Of a DNA stretch of 61,651 nucleotides, positions 36,116 through 45,846 are shown one piece after another. The DNA is from Sphingopyxis sp. GTDB taxonomy: Bacteria > Pseudomonadota > Alphaproteobacteria > Sphingomonadales > Sphingomonadaceae. The position numbers and the translations under genes are program-made. Every line of letters begins with the position of its first letter. The stretch's first letter is position 1. The notes below the pieces were generated by a model. It was not told the origin of the DNA. It did not search any database and saw only the letters and a list, made by a program, of their open reading frames with translations. The stretch is taken from positions 1-61,651 of the forward strand of contig NZ_JAIBES010000090.1 of the NCBI RefSeq assembly GCF_019459305.1, written 5' to 3'.

Positions 36116-39100
36116 TCAGGCATTCGTGCGGGTATAGATAATGTCGGGAAGTATCGTTTCCCACTCATCTCGCACGATAGCCTCTCGATACTCTTCAGCG
36201 TTATCCGAACGACGCCAGCGAACGACGGCTCCAACCTCGGCATGGCTAATTTCGCATCCGGCCGGAGGCGCAAAGGATCGGCTCATTCTTCCAATGATTC
36301 TACCAGTCGCGTCCTTGATCATCCAAGCTTTGTCCCCTCTTTCCAAGCTGATCCGATCACCCACCTGGCATTGCCCGATGCCCCCAAGCGCAGGATTGTA
36401 AGACATCAATCGGCCGGCAAATGAAAGATCCACCAAAGCCATGTCCGGCGGCTGGTAGCTCCTTGCCTCGAGCGGGCCTTGAGTTGGATGGTGCGGAACC
36501 GTCCTAGTAAGAATGGCTTCTGTTTCGCTGATTACAAAAGGGTGCACGCCCTGAGTCACAATTGACAGGCTACGCCTTGCCCGCGTCATCGCCACATAAA
36601 ACAGCCGGCGAGGCGCATCGCGATCTTCATTCCGTGAGGTGCTGTGCCAGTCGCCATCCAGGATCACGACATCGTTAAACTCAAGGCCCTTTGCTCGGTG
36701 AGCAGTTAGAAGAAGCAGGCCCTGCTGCTCGCCTCGCGCGTCATGGCTCCATTCGGCAATCCATTCGACAAGGTCAGGCACTGCCATGCGGCTGGCGCCG
36801 GTTTCCCGTCTGAGTGCTTCAACCCCTCTTTCGATGAGCCGGGTCCAGCGATTGGGTGGCAAGAGATCAAGAAACTCAGCCAAGTCGTCCGCGCTCAATA
36901 CTTGGCGCTCGTCCTCCCGACACATAGTGACCAGCTGCTGCACCTCGCGAAGACGCCAGATGCTAGGCAGCCTTTCATTGGCCATCTCGACCGGAACACC
37001 CAACTTCTCCGCATAACTGCGAACAGCTTCGAGACGCTGCCAATTTCGCGAAATGATCGCCGTCTTTTTCCAGTCCCAATCTGTTGTTAGACGTGACAGG
37101 CGCAACAGTTCGTCAACTGCGATGCAAGCACCTTGCCATGGTTCTCCCGCATAGCTGAGCAGCTGGACGCGGCCGTGGGCAACGGGATCAAGATTTGCTA
37201 GAGTTCCGCCTCCTGGTTCCTTGCGCCGGCCGCTGTTGACGACAATTTCTCGGTCCGACTTCATACGATGACCCGCAGAAACCATCACCCCGTTCGCGGC
37301 GTTGATGATGTGCCGGGTCGAGCGGTAGTTCTCGACCAGATATTCCGGCTTCGCCTTGTAGTCTTCCTCAAATGCGCGAATGAAATTCACTGAGGCACCA
37401 TCGAAGGCGTAGATATTCTGGTCATCATCGCCCACGGCAAACAGGCTAAGGCGTAAATCAGAGTCATCCAGCGATCGGCCGGCCACAGCGGAAATGAACC
37501 GGTAGGCATCTGATCCGATATCCTGATACTCGTCGACAAGGATCCAACGATAACCCTGGATCAAGGCTTCACGCTGGATCTCGGCCTCGTTTTTACTCAG
37601 GCCCTCTCCCTCCAGCTGGCGGACCGCCTCGCGCAGAACGTCATCAAAGTCCGCATTCTGGGCTGACGAACCAACAAAGCTCGCCCCGACAAGCCGCATG
37701 GCCATCGCGTGACACGTCGATACGGTAACCCCTTGCGCATCTTCGCCGATAAGATCCCGCAAACGAGTCCTAATCTCGGTAACGGCATGTCTGTTGTAAC
37801 TCAGAACAAGAATGCCTTTCGGATTTTCTCGTTTGACGCGGACGAGGTAGGCAATTCTGTGCACCAATGTCCTTGTCTTGCCGGCCCCCGGCCCGGCCAA
37901 AACAAGTACGTTTGTTTGCTCGCGATCATCGCTCACAATCCTTTGCTGGACGGGGTCCTTGAGGCGTTCGACAATTGCTTCCCAAGAGGCGGAAGACGTT
38001 TGTCTCCGGATCGTCATTGCCTGGTCAGGAAGCCATCTTCGCGTGAAGTCATCGCGATCCAGAACAAAATAGTCCTCGGACATCTCCAGCGCGGCATCGA
38101 TCGAGGAAAGCCCCTTCGCAGCGTAGGCTGCCATCACATGCGTCTGGAAAGTCTGCTCGCCGTAATGCTCCTCGAGCGGTTTAAAATGCTGGTGCGTGAA
38201 TTGTCCAGCGCCCTGCTTCAGTTGGATGGTCATGGCAGATCGAAAAACTGTGATTCCCTTGCCAAGGACGATAATCTCTTGCTCGTGCAGCCAGAGAATA
38301 GCGCGATTGAGCAATTTTGTATGGTCGGTGATTTCGAAGCTCAGAAAGGCATCGGACGTCAGGGCCGCGGTCAAGTCGCCCAAAGTCGTCTCGACTAGGA
38401 GATCCTTGCCGCGTTTCCCCTTTTCGACCTTACCCACTAGGTGGTTGAGGAGATTTTGCGCAGCTTCGCGCCTAAAGGCTGCTGTTCGCGCCACCGCGCC
38501 CCAGGTCCGCTGCAATCGTACGAACAATGTGTTTCGCGATTGCTTGCGAATATGCAGGTTGCCTTTGCCCCCATCGAGATCTCGTCCATCCTGCGCCAAA
38601 CCTCGAAGCAGCTTTTCGATTATGTTAGGGCGGGCGTTGTCGAAGCCCTCGTCACGTAGCTTCTGGCAAAGCTGTGACAGCTGCAGCGGAAAAGCTTCCT
38701 CTGCATTGGCATCCGGCTCTGCCTCGCGAAGTACGTCGACCAGCATTGCCTCCAGGCTTGAGGCGACCCGCAAGCGATCGCTCGACTGCCCTTCAACTCC
38801 GACATGGATGAAGGCAGTCAGCGCCATATCGTTCTTCGCAAGGCCTAGGACCTCTAGGTCGTGCATAGCTTTCGGAAGCCCCCCACTGGTGAGGCCGCTG
38901 ACGCCAATGAGCTCGTCTGTAGTAACGCCTTCGTCAGGGGCCGCACTCATCAGGTGCCTTACGATGCTCAAGAGCTGCTTTCGTCGAGAGCCCGTAATCT
39001 TTGCTTTCTCGAGGATGGCATCAGCATCGGTCAGGCTGCGCACAGTCAGACATGCAGGGAAGATGCTCACCCGGTTTTCTTCTCGAGCGAGCAGTGTTGC

Positions 39101-41242
39101 CTCCTCGAGCCATGAAACTGCCGTCTTTACGCGGGTATCATCCGTCAGCAGATCTCGCTCGAACTCATGGTCACGTTCGGCGCGAACAATCTCGCCAGAC
39201 GTGGCGACAACATCCCCCTTCTTGGATGTTTTTTCGTCCAGGCGGCGGAGCGCCTTGAGGATTGCCGCGATTTCGTGCCGGGCCAACCGCGCTCGTGCGG
39301 ACAATGTAAATTGTCGCTCTACGTCGTCTTCCGCAAATAGGAGGACACATTCGGCCGGATCGCGATCTCTCCCGGCGCGTCCTGATTCCTGCAAATAGTT
39401 CTCTAGCGAACCAGGAACGTCGCCGTGGATCACCAGCCGAATGTCCGGCTTGTCGATCCCCATGCCAAAGGCATTGGTTGCAGCGATGATGCGCAGTTCG
39501 CCAATCCGAAACCGCTCCTGGACATCCTTCTTCTGGTCGGGCGTCAGCCCTGCATGGAAGTAATCCGCCATCAACCCCTGCTGCTGAAGGAATTCGGCTA
39601 CCAGCTCAGTCTGCTTTCGAGATGAGCAATAAACAATGGCACCTGCAGCTCCCTCACTCGGCAACTTCGCTTCAATGACATCGAGTATGTCGGCGAGCTT
39701 GGTGCTGCGACCCGTAGGTCTGACCTCAAAGGCGAGATTGGTCCGCACAGCCCCGCCGTCATAGAGCTCGAGATCTGCTCCAACCCGTTCGCTAAAATGC
39801 TTGCGAATATCCTCAACAACTTCAGGCTTGGCCGTGGCGGTAAGACATAGGATCGGCGCAGAGACACGATCGCCGGAATGTTCCTTCACAAACCGGGCGA
39901 CATACCGGTAATCTGGCCGGAAATCATGGCCCCACTTGGACACGCAATGCGCTTCATCCAGAACCCAGAGGCCGACCTCTCGTTGTGCAAGAACAGAGCG
40001 AACAGAGACGCTTCGCAACTGCTCCGGCGAGATCAAGAGAATGCTCGCATCGCCCATACGAACCAGATCGAGTACATTCTGCCGCTCTGGCATCGAGAGC
40101 ATGCCGTTGATCGTAACGGCCGAGGAAATCCCCGCGCGTTCCATACCTTGAACCTGATCGCTCATTAGAGCCACCAGCGGCGAGATGACTACGGTTAGCG
40201 AACCGACTTTCTCGAAATTGGTGAGGGCGGGGATCTGATAGCAAACCGATTTACCCGTGCCCGTCGGCAAGATCCCAAGGAGACTTTTGCCTCGCATCGC
40301 CTCCCTAACGATGCGTTCCTGAAGAGGATTGCCTTGCTCATCCGCCGGCTTCGCCCGAAATGCTTCATAGCCGAACCAGCGCAGCAAGGCTGCTTTCGGG
40401 TCATTCACCCGCTGGCACCAGCCGCAAGCGGAGCTACCACAATCTCGGCCTCGCAATTGCTTCACGATTTCGGCAGCGTCGGGATATCGCTTGCGAACCC
40501 AGGGCGGCATCACCGAGTCCCCGCCCGCCACCGATATCCACGAAAGTGCGTAGGCTGTAGCCCACCCCTTTGACGGACTGGATATCTTGTTCAGCAGCTC
40601 CTCAATGCTAGCCTCGCAAGCGCCATCTCGAAGTAAGTTTCGAATGGCGTCTTCGACTTCATCTGTTCGTGGGGCTTCAGCCATTCGCGCAGCGCAAAAG
40701 ACGGCATCGAAGCCGTCCATACCCTCTCCAAGTGTTGTCAAATAATGGAACACGGAAAGCATGAGGGGCTTACTTGCCCTGAGTTCGGAAAAGGCTAGCA
40801 GCTGATCCTGGATTAGCTCGAACACGAGCTTCGCGTCTTTTTCTGGATCGTTGAGGTGTCCGGCCTGCAAGCGGCCATCGACATGATGCTTGACGAGGTG
40901 ATGATAGGGGTTGCGAGGAAAGGCGAGCGGATTAAGCCACAACGTATCAATCGGAGCCCGGAATAGCTTTGTCAGATTTGTTCGATGGGCGGCGAGATGC
41001 GGGAGGTCGTGGTGAATGATATTGTGACCGATGCAATGCGAACAATGGTCAAGGCTCGCTTCAAGCCGGTCAAGGGTTCGCCCAAAATCATTCGCTCCTG
41101 AGAGGATAGAAGCTTCATTTTCAAAGCGGACGGCTGCGAATGCGAATATCTGCGCTGTCTTCGGATTGACCTCGATATCGAGCGAGACGCACCTTGCGAG
41201 AAGTTCAGTTTCCGAAGGAGAAAGAGTGGTTGAGATCGTCAA
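36116..41242 (-). CDS. Exonuclease-RecQ-UvrD triple fusion helicase
   Basis: A 1708-residue protein joining three DNA-processing modules. (1) A DnaQ-like 3'-5' exonuclease at about 1-170 (LDIEVNPKTAQIFAFAAVRF with D22/E24, GHNIIHHDLPHL). (2) A RecQ-type helicase at about 290-680 after a small cysteine cluster (CGSSACGWCQRV): LPTGTGKSVCYQIPAL, LWVLDEAHCVSKWGHDFRPDYRYV, ATNAFGMGIDKPDIRLVIH, YLQESGRAGRDRDP. (3) A UvrD/Rep-type helicase from about 1100: LVLAGPGAGKTRTLVHRIAYLV, LVDEYQDIGSDAYRFISAVAG, VGDDDQNIYAFDGAS, LLLTAHRAKGLEFNDVVILDG, RRLFYVAMTRARRSL. Start is TTG at 41242 with GAGG nine bases before. All motifs look intact. Role unknown; its place in the island suggests genome defence or element maintenance. 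No close neighbour shares its transcript. Confidence 0.9.
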   Translation of the reverse strand: MTISTTLSPSETELLARCVSLDIEVNPKTAQIFAFAAVRFENEASILSGANDFGRTLDRLEASLDHCSHCIGHNIIHHDLPHLAAHRTNLTKLFRAPIDTLWLNPLAFPRNPYHHLVKHHVDGRLQAGHLNDPEKDAKLVFELIQDQLLAFSELRASKPLMLSVFHYLTTLGEGMDGFDAVFCAARMAEAPRTDEVEDAIRNLLRDGACEASIEELLNKISSPSKGWATAYALSWISVAGGDSVMPPWVRKRYPDAAEIVKQLRGRDCGSSACGWCQRVNDPKAALLRWFGYEAFRAKPADEQGNPLQERIVREAMRGKSLLGILPTGTGKSVCYQIPALTNFEKVGSLTVVISPLVALMSDQVQGMERAGISSAVTINGMLSMPERQNVLDLVRMGDASILLISPEQLRSVSVRSVLAQREVGLWVLDEAHCVSKWGHDFRPDYRYVARFVKEHSGDRVSAPILCLTATAKPEVVEDIRKHFSERVGADLELYDGGAVRTNLAFEVRPTGRSTKLADILDVIEAKLPSEGAAGAIVYCSSRKQTELVAEFLQQQGLMADYFHAGLTPDQKKDVQERFRIGELRIIAATNAFGMGIDKPDIRLVIHGDVPGSLENYLQESGRAGRDRDPAECVLLFAEDDVERQFTLSARARLARHEIAAILKALRRLDEKTSKKGDVVATSGEIVRAERDHEFERDLLTDDTRVKTAVSWLEEATLLAREENRVSIFPACLTVRSLTDADAILEKAKITGSRRKQLLSIVRHLMSAAPDEGVTTDELIGVSGLTSGGLPKAMHDLEVLGLAKNDMALTAFIHVGVEGQSSDRLRVASSLEAMLVDVLREAEPDANAEEAFPLQLSQLCQKLRDEGFDNARPNIIEKLLRGLAQDGRDLDGGKGNLHIRKQSRNTLFVRLQRTWGAVARTAAFRREAAQNLLNHLVGKVEKGKRGKDLLVETTLGDLTAALTSDAFLSFEITDHTKLLNRAILWLHEQEIIVLGKGITVFRSAMTIQLKQGAGQFTHQHFKPLEEHYGEQTFQTHVMAAYAAKGLSSIDAALEMSEDYFVLDRDDFTRRWLPDQAMTIRRQTSSASWEAIVERLKDPVQQRIVSDDREQTNVLVLAGPGAGKTRTLVHRIAYLVRVKRENPKGILVLSYNRHAVTEIRTRLRDLIGEDAQGVTVSTCHAMAMRLVGASFVGSSAQNADFDDVLREAVRQLEGEGLSKNEAEIQREALIQGYRWILVDEYQDIGSDAYRFISAVAGRSLDDSDLRLSLFAVGDDDQNIYAFDGASVNFIRAFEEDYKAKPEYLVENYRSTRHIINAANGVMVSAGHRMKSDREIVVNSGRRKEPGGGTLANLDPVAHGRVQLLSYAGEPWQGACIAVDELLRLSRLTTDWDWKKTAIISRNWQRLEAVRSYAEKLGVPVEMANERLPSIWRLREVQQLVTMCREDERQVLSADDLAEFLDLLPPNRWTRLIERGVEALRRETGASRMAVPDLVEWIAEWSHDARGEQQGLLLLTAHRAKGLEFNDVVILDGDWHSTSRNEDRDAPRRLFYVAMTRARRSLSIVTQGVHPFVISETEAILTRTVPHHPTQGPLEARSYQPPDMALVDLSFAGRLMSYNPALGGIGQCQVGDRISLERGDKAWMIKDATGRIIGRMSRSFAPPAGCEISHAEVGAVVRWRRSDNAEEYREAIVRDEWETILPDIIYTRTNA

Positions 41243-41425
41243 TTGGTATCCTCAACCTTTAGCGAGTAGTGGCGTTACGAGCTCGGTCATATCTCAAAGT
41301 ACCTGAATTTTACCTAATTTCGTGCCCGAGCAAAGAGATAAGCTGAGGCGGATCAACGCGCGAGGAACTGTCTCGGCAAAAACGTTGTCCGCTTCATTTG
41401 AGCACGACATCGAAACGCGGTCAGT

Positions 41426-41608
41426 ATGCTCTGCCACCTGAATTCTGGAATAGTTGCTGTTAGAGTTGTCCGCCGTAGATATCCTTGGCTGGGCGAGGAG
41501 TTACGGCAGGAAGGCATCGAAGTTTCGGAAGCGCAGAAGGCATTCGTCATCAAGCGGGGGAGGAGGGCAAGCGAGGGACCATGGGATGGTTTGATCCACC
41601 AGCAATAA
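41426..41608 (+). CDS. Possible small protein, 60 residues
   Basis: The only gene candidate in the 338 bases between the fusion helicase and the next gene. It would read MLCHLNSGIVAVRVVRRRYPWL, then ELRQEGIEVSEAQKAFVIKRG, a composition that looks coding, but no good ribosome site precedes the ATG and no family is recognised. It overlaps the start of the next gene by 28 bases. The rest of this gap shows only AT-richer promoter-like DNA. Confidence 0.25.
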   Translation: MLCHLNSGIVAVRVVRRRYPWLGEELRQEGIEVSEAQKAFVIKRGRRASEGPWDGLIHQQ

Positions 41609-41946
41609 CGTTGCGGAAGCGCATGCCTGCCGCCATGGTTGGCCGATTCAACGCCGTGGAGGAATTTGCGCTGTATCATCTGAAAGGCTCGCCAGAGCAG
41701 CACCGACGTTATCAGCTTGGCGTCATATTAGCGCTGTGGATCAAGGCTGGCGAATTGAATGGCGCAATCAGTCTCCCAAGTGGCGATTCCCGCAAGGTTC
41801 AGGCCATTTATGTGAGTTGCATGAACGTGTTGATGAAAGAGTCGCTTGATTGCTTTCACATCCTCGCGGCCATTGCCGAGCAGGGAGGCTCCTTCGGAGT
41901 ACCCGCGGACTTTTACCGCGAATTGGCGGCTAGCGTCGCTTCATAA
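41581..41946 (+). CDS. Hypothetical protein, 121 residues
   Basis: The start ATG follows GAGGGACC, a good ribosome site, and gives MGWFDPPAITLRKRMPAAMVGRF. The protein is mostly helical and soluble-looking (NAVEEFALYHLKGSPEQHRRYQLGVILALWIKAGELNG, a stretch ending MNVLMKESLDCFHILAAIAEQGG). No signal peptide, membrane helix or known motif. It is co-directional with the next gene after 30 bases, so the two may form a small operon opposite to the defence operon. Confidence 0.6.
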   Translation: MGWFDPPAITLRKRMPAAMVGRFNAVEEFALYHLKGSPEQHRRYQLGVILALWIKAGELNGAISLPSGDSRKVQAIYVSCMNVLMKESLDCFHILAAIAEQGGSFGVPADFYRELAASVAS

Positions 41947-41976
41947 ATATAAGCCAGCGCAAGGCAGAGGGGTAGT

Positions 41977-42582
41977 ATGGCAGACGATTTGATGACCACT
42001 GCGGCGACGATCCTGCTTTCGGGTGGCGTCGGCGCGGGAGGAATGTGGCTCAAGCAGCATCTGTCTGATCGAAAGGCGGATCGTAAGCTTGATAGGGAGA
42101 CGACGCTTCTTGCCTTGAAGGTTGCGGGCATTCTTGAAAAGTTCGCGAATTCATCAACGTCTGCTGCCAGCGTTATTTCCGAGCATGTCAACGACGGTGA
42201 AGAAGGCTATTTGATCCACATCGCGAACCTGCCGGAATTTCCCGAGCAGCATGAGAGGTGGAACGACCTGAATTTGAAGGTCGCTGCCGATATCATCCAA
42301 TTGAAGGATACGCGCGCGGCCTTCGAAACGCGCCTAGATGGCGCATTCCAATTCAATGATGCCGACGACGTGCAGGAAGAAGCTCGTATCCTGAACATCC
42401 TCTTGGCGGTCGAGGCGTGGAGGCTCGCAGAGAGCATTCGCAAGCGCTACAAACATGGCAAGCCCGTCACCGCTGCATATTGGCCCGTGTACCTTCGGGA
42501 ACAGTATGCGAAGATTCCGAAGGAACGTCAGATGCTGGTGTTTAACTCCTTCCGAAAGCCTTGGTGGCAATTCTGGTCGTGA
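41977..42582 (+). CDS. Hypothetical protein, 201 residues, with possible N-terminal membrane segment
   Basis: AGAGGGG precedes the ATG. Residues about 5-24 (LMTTAATILLSGGVGAGGMWL) are hydrophobic and glycine-rich and may insert in the membrane; a charged coiled segment follows (SDRKADRKLDRETTLLALKVAG), then a soluble region with several tryptophans ending WWQFWS. No family recognised. Its stop is two bases from the stop of the convergent DUF429 gene, leaving no room for a separate terminator. Confidence 0.6.
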   Translation: MADDLMTTAATILLSGGVGAGGMWLKQHLSDRKADRKLDRETTLLALKVAGILEKFANSSTSAASVISEHVNDGEEGYLIHIANLPEFPEQHERWNDLNLKVAADIIQLKDTRAAFETRLDGAFQFNDADDVQEEARILNILLAVEAWRLAESIRKRYKHGKPVTAAYWPVYLREQYAKIPKERQMLVFNSFRKPWWQFWS

Positions 42583-42584
42583 CG

Positions 42585-43391
42585 TCAATTTCTCAACGGA
42601 ATCCATATTGCCGCTTCTTCATCGCCAAAAGGTTTGCATTGTCCGCGCAGCGCCTCGATCGCTACCCAGGCACAAACCATCGCATCGAGGCAGTCCTCGG
42701 TTGCCTTTAATTCGAAGCCGGCAGATGAGGGATGGACTCGAGCTAGTTGATGTGCGGAACCCGGCACAGGTTCGTCCAAGGCATTGGCAATCTTCGCCCA
42801 CATTGCGATCAGCTGCTTCTTTCGATCGATCGGGTTGAGATTCTTCCAATAAGTTCGGGTCTTGGCCAGCTTGTAAGGGAGTCGTTCGCTGGCCTCGGTG
42901 AGCTCCACCAAAGCGGGGTGCGGATAGACCTCGATCAGGCCTGGTTCTTCTATCACGGTCGTTCGGAGGGGGAAGCCGGCCGCCTCAAACCCCTCGCGCA
43001 GATTGTCGCTTATGGCGCCCGGCCGGGTGGTGCTCGGGGTATGCGTGCTACATTTCCGTGCGCCATAGGCACGGGAAACTTCATTGTCTGCCGTCCGCCG
43101 AGATACGATCGCAGTTCTCGACAGAGGCATATCGATTGCGACGAGCACGACACGGGCCCCCGTGAAATCCTCTGCCGCACGAACCAGCTGCGCTGCATCG
43201 GGCGCACTTCCGCTCGGTCTCGTGTCCAAGCTGATCGAGTGGTCCGCTTGCGCCAGGAAGTGGTCGTACGACGGCTCGGCTGCGACCATCCGCCAACCGG
43301 CATTCATTTCGACTGCAAGCGCCACGCCACTTGGTTGCGTCAGCGTCCACGCTGCATCGATGCCCAAAACGGCGCGCGGCCTGCGCGTCAT
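42585..43391 (-). CDS. DUF429 family protein (predicted RNase H-like nuclease)
   Basis: A 268-residue protein beginning with the DUF429 signature: VLGIDAAWTLTQPSGVALAVE, later VVLVAIDMPLSRTAIVSRRTADNEVSRAYGARKCSTHTPS, IEVYPHPALVEL and DCLDAMVCAWVAIEAL near the end. The conserved aspartates (GIDAAW, AIDMPL, DCLDAM) fit an RNase H-like fold; activity is predicted, not proven. Start 43391 (MTRRPRAVLG) is preferred to one 32 codons earlier that would overlap the upstream gene. It lies 31 bases after the PLD-like gene and is the last gene of the defence operon. Confidence 0.82.
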   Translation of the reverse strand: MTRRPRAVLGIDAAWTLTQPSGVALAVEMNAGWRMVAAEPSYDHFLAQADHSISLDTRPSGSAPDAAQLVRAAEDFTGARVVLVAIDMPLSRTAIVSRRTADNEVSRAYGARKCSTHTPSTTRPGAISDNLREGFEAAGFPLRTTVIEEPGLIEVYPHPALVELTEASERLPYKLAKTRTYWKNLNPIDRKKQLIAMWAKIANALDEPVPGSAHQLARVHPSSAGFELKATEDCLDAMVCAWVAIEALRGQCKPFGDEEAAIWIPLRN

Positions 43392-43422
43392 GTTTTTGGC
43401 TCTGAAGGGAAGTCCATTTTCG

Positions 43423-45846
43423 TCATTGGCTGTGCATACCTTGCCCAAGTTGCGGCTGTATTCCGCTGCTGGCGCTTCGAGCGGCAACCCTCCACGATCC
43501 TTCGCGTGGCAAGAGTGCTGGAAACGCGGAGCTCAGTCGGGCTCCAATTCCCTCGTCGAGCCTGTCCTTGACGCCACGCATTGTCGTGCTGTCGAGCTCC
43601 GCTTGAGTCAGCGAGATGCCGGTGATGATTGCAGCCCGGAGTTTCGGTATCGATTTTGCGAGATCGGAGAGCGACTTCTTACTCTGCAGCGTCTTCTCGA
43701 CAAACCCCAGCGCCCAAAGTGACGTAGCCCATGCTTCGAGGAAGTCGACGGGCATGTCGCGATCCTCGGCATTGACCGAAAGATGTCTGATTGGCGCGCG
43801 GGCCCCGAAGAAAAATGCCGACAGCACGCGTATGATGTGCCGCGGCCAATCTTCTTCGTCGCCCCCACAAGGAAGGCCGCCCCGAAAGTCCGGCCGCCAT
43901 GCGGCATGCAGAATTAGCAGGAGCCAGAACCTTAGGCGCAAAACGTCATTGTTGCTGAACCGACCAGGCGCATCTTCTCGGCTTAGAGATTTTATGTACG
44001 ACTGCCGCGCGCGTAGAAACGCCGCCCGATCGATGGGAGGCCGTTGTTCACGTTCTGGCGCATCGCGACCACTACTGTTCTCGCCTTTGCTTTTACCGGG
44101 CGCGCCACGCGATGGATCGCTATTCTCGTTTTCCCCGTCTGTTCCTTCGGGCGGCTGTGACAGCTCATTTGGATCGATCTCCGATTGACCCCAGTCGCCC
44201 CCTGATAGTCGATTGAGGAGCGCACGGACGGGGTCAATGTTCGTGGCCTGCGTGCTGCTTTCGCCCCCAAGAGGATTACGCGCTTCGGGCTTCGTCTTGA
44301 CAAACTCCTCGTAGCTCAGCTCGCGAGGAGGGGCTTCTGCGGCGGGTGCCGTTTGGTCATTATTCGCCGGCCGGCGCTGCCTAAGCTCTCGCTCGACACC
44401 ATCTGCTCTATCGAGCTCATCGAAGGCTTGGAGGAGCAAGAGGTCAATTTCGTCATAGCTATTGAATTTGTCTGTGGCCTCCCGCACCGTCTTACTGGCC
44501 ACCTCGCGTCTCAGCTTCCGGAGGAGGTCGCGATGAATGAGCGGGGCCGGCGATGAGCCTGCCAGTGCATCATCTACTCGGACAAAATACACCCTGTTGA
44601 GGTCTTCGATATGAATGCGACGCCGAACACCATCGGGCACCATAGCGCTGATAGCGACTTCGCCGACCTGCTCGCCGTTCAGATCGAGCAAGATGAGGCG
44701 GCCTCCCCACCCCGCGCGACTAGGAGTCCAAACTAACTCTCCGCGCTCCGCTTCAAATCGGCCGGGCATTTTTTCTCGTGCAGCGGTAAGCGGTATTGGA
44801 GAATTGCGCGTGGGTGGAGCTAGTTGGTCGGCAGAGATTGGAGTCTCGCCAATCACCTTTTCGAGGCCGAGGCTCTCGAGCGCGATGTTCCTGGTTACGC
44901 GTCGATACACGGAGGCCTCGGCATTGTGCCCGGCGAAGCCGTTGCCCCCGAGCGCGGCGCCGGTGCAGTTTGCGCTGCCCGTCAAGACGTGGTCGAAGTC
45001 GGCCGTTTGCGCGATGATGAGCTTGGCATGTTTGAACCGCCGGGCCTGGAAGTCCGTAACATCGACTAGCTTCGTGGCCGGCGTGAGCTCTTGCTCCAGC
45101 GGAAACTCGTGCGTGTCACGGTCTATAAGGATCGTTGATTCTGGCGATCCCATTGCGCTCTGAAGCATTCTCAATGCACTCAGGTCGTCCCAGTAGGGGC
45201 TTAACACGATGAGCCGCTCGACCGGAGACTGGATTTGCGTGGCATAGCGTTCGGCAATTCCGCTGGGACCTGGATTGGCAAAGAATCCTAAGAGCGAGCC
45301 ATCGTCCAGCTCGACAAGGGTCTCTCGCGCTGCGGTATGAAGCCAGGGCGATTTTTGATCCGCCCATACTAACGCGTCGTGCGCGGCGCCTGCGGCGCCC
45401 GCGCTGACCTCTCGGACATAATCCCAAATTGAAGCGATAAGCGATTGTTCCGGAGACGGGCTAGCGGTGCACTGTAACTCCGTCACCAGTTCGAGATTGC
45501 CACCAATGCCAGCTGCCGTTGCATTCGCCGATCCTACGAATGCGCGCGCCCCATCGCGACTGAGTTGAAGCAGGATCTTCGGGTGAAAAACGCCAGAAGT
45601 ATGCGCGGGGCCATGCAGCACATAATTGCGCCCCAGCTGCTGAGGTAGAGCCGTGCCGTCGGCAAGGGCGATCGCCGACATCCGCTCGTCGGCAATCAGC
45701 ATGATGTTGGTTGAGCCGGCAGCTGCGAGCTGCGGAAGCACCAGTTCTTCAAATCCGTTGAACTCTATCGAGAAGCTCGTGACGAATGCGCTATGGTATC
45801 CCTGCTTGACCTGATGCCGTTTGGCGATCTGCTCGGCAAACTTCAT
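43423..45846 (-). CDS. Phospholipase D-like protein with two HxK/GSxN half-sites, 807 residues
   Basis: The N-terminal half has two PLD-type active-site halves: GVFHPKILLQLSRDGARAFVGSANATAAG (about 110-140) and RRFKHAKLIIAQTADFDHVLTGSANCTGAAL (about 270-300). Each has HxK and GSxN, so one catalytic site per chain is possible, probably a DNA nuclease as in PLD-family defence proteins. The C-terminal half is long, charged and partly disordered (EGTDGENENSDPSRGAPGKSKGENSSGRDAPEREQ), then a helical domain ending near LLPREGSWRVAA. DISARM DrmC is a PLD protein but only about 250 residues, so this is either a much enlarged relative or a different effector. The ATG overlaps the stop of the 511-residue gene (ATGA). 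Confidence 0.85.
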   Translation of the reverse strand: MKFAEQIAKRHQVKQGYHSAFVTSFSIEFNGFEELVLPQLAAAGSTNIMLIADERMSAIALADGTALPQQLGRNYVLHGPAHTSGVFHPKILLQLSRDGARAFVGSANATAAGIGGNLELVTELQCTASPSPEQSLIASIWDYVREVSAGAAGAAHDALVWADQKSPWLHTAARETLVELDDGSLLGFFANPGPSGIAERYATQIQSPVERLIVLSPYWDDLSALRMLQSAMGSPESTILIDRDTHEFPLEQELTPATKLVDVTDFQARRFKHAKLIIAQTADFDHVLTGSANCTGAALGGNGFAGHNAEASVYRRVTRNIALESLGLEKVIGETPISADQLAPPTRNSPIPLTAAREKMPGRFEAERGELVWTPSRAGWGGRLILLDLNGEQVGEVAISAMVPDGVRRRIHIEDLNRVYFVRVDDALAGSSPAPLIHRDLLRKLRREVASKTVREATDKFNSYDEIDLLLLQAFDELDRADGVERELRQRRPANNDQTAPAAEAPPRELSYEEFVKTKPEARNPLGGESSTQATNIDPVRALLNRLSGGDWGQSEIDPNELSQPPEGTDGENENSDPSRGAPGKSKGENSSGRDAPEREQRPPIDRAAFLRARQSYIKSLSREDAPGRFSNNDVLRLRFWLLLILHAAWRPDFRGGLPCGGDEEDWPRHIIRVLSAFFFGARAPIRHLSVNAEDRDMPVDFLEAWATSLWALGFVEKTLQSKKSLSDLAKSIPKLRAAIITGISLTQAELDSTTMRGVKDRLDEGIGARLSSAFPALLPREGSWRVAARSASSGIQPQLGQGMHSQ

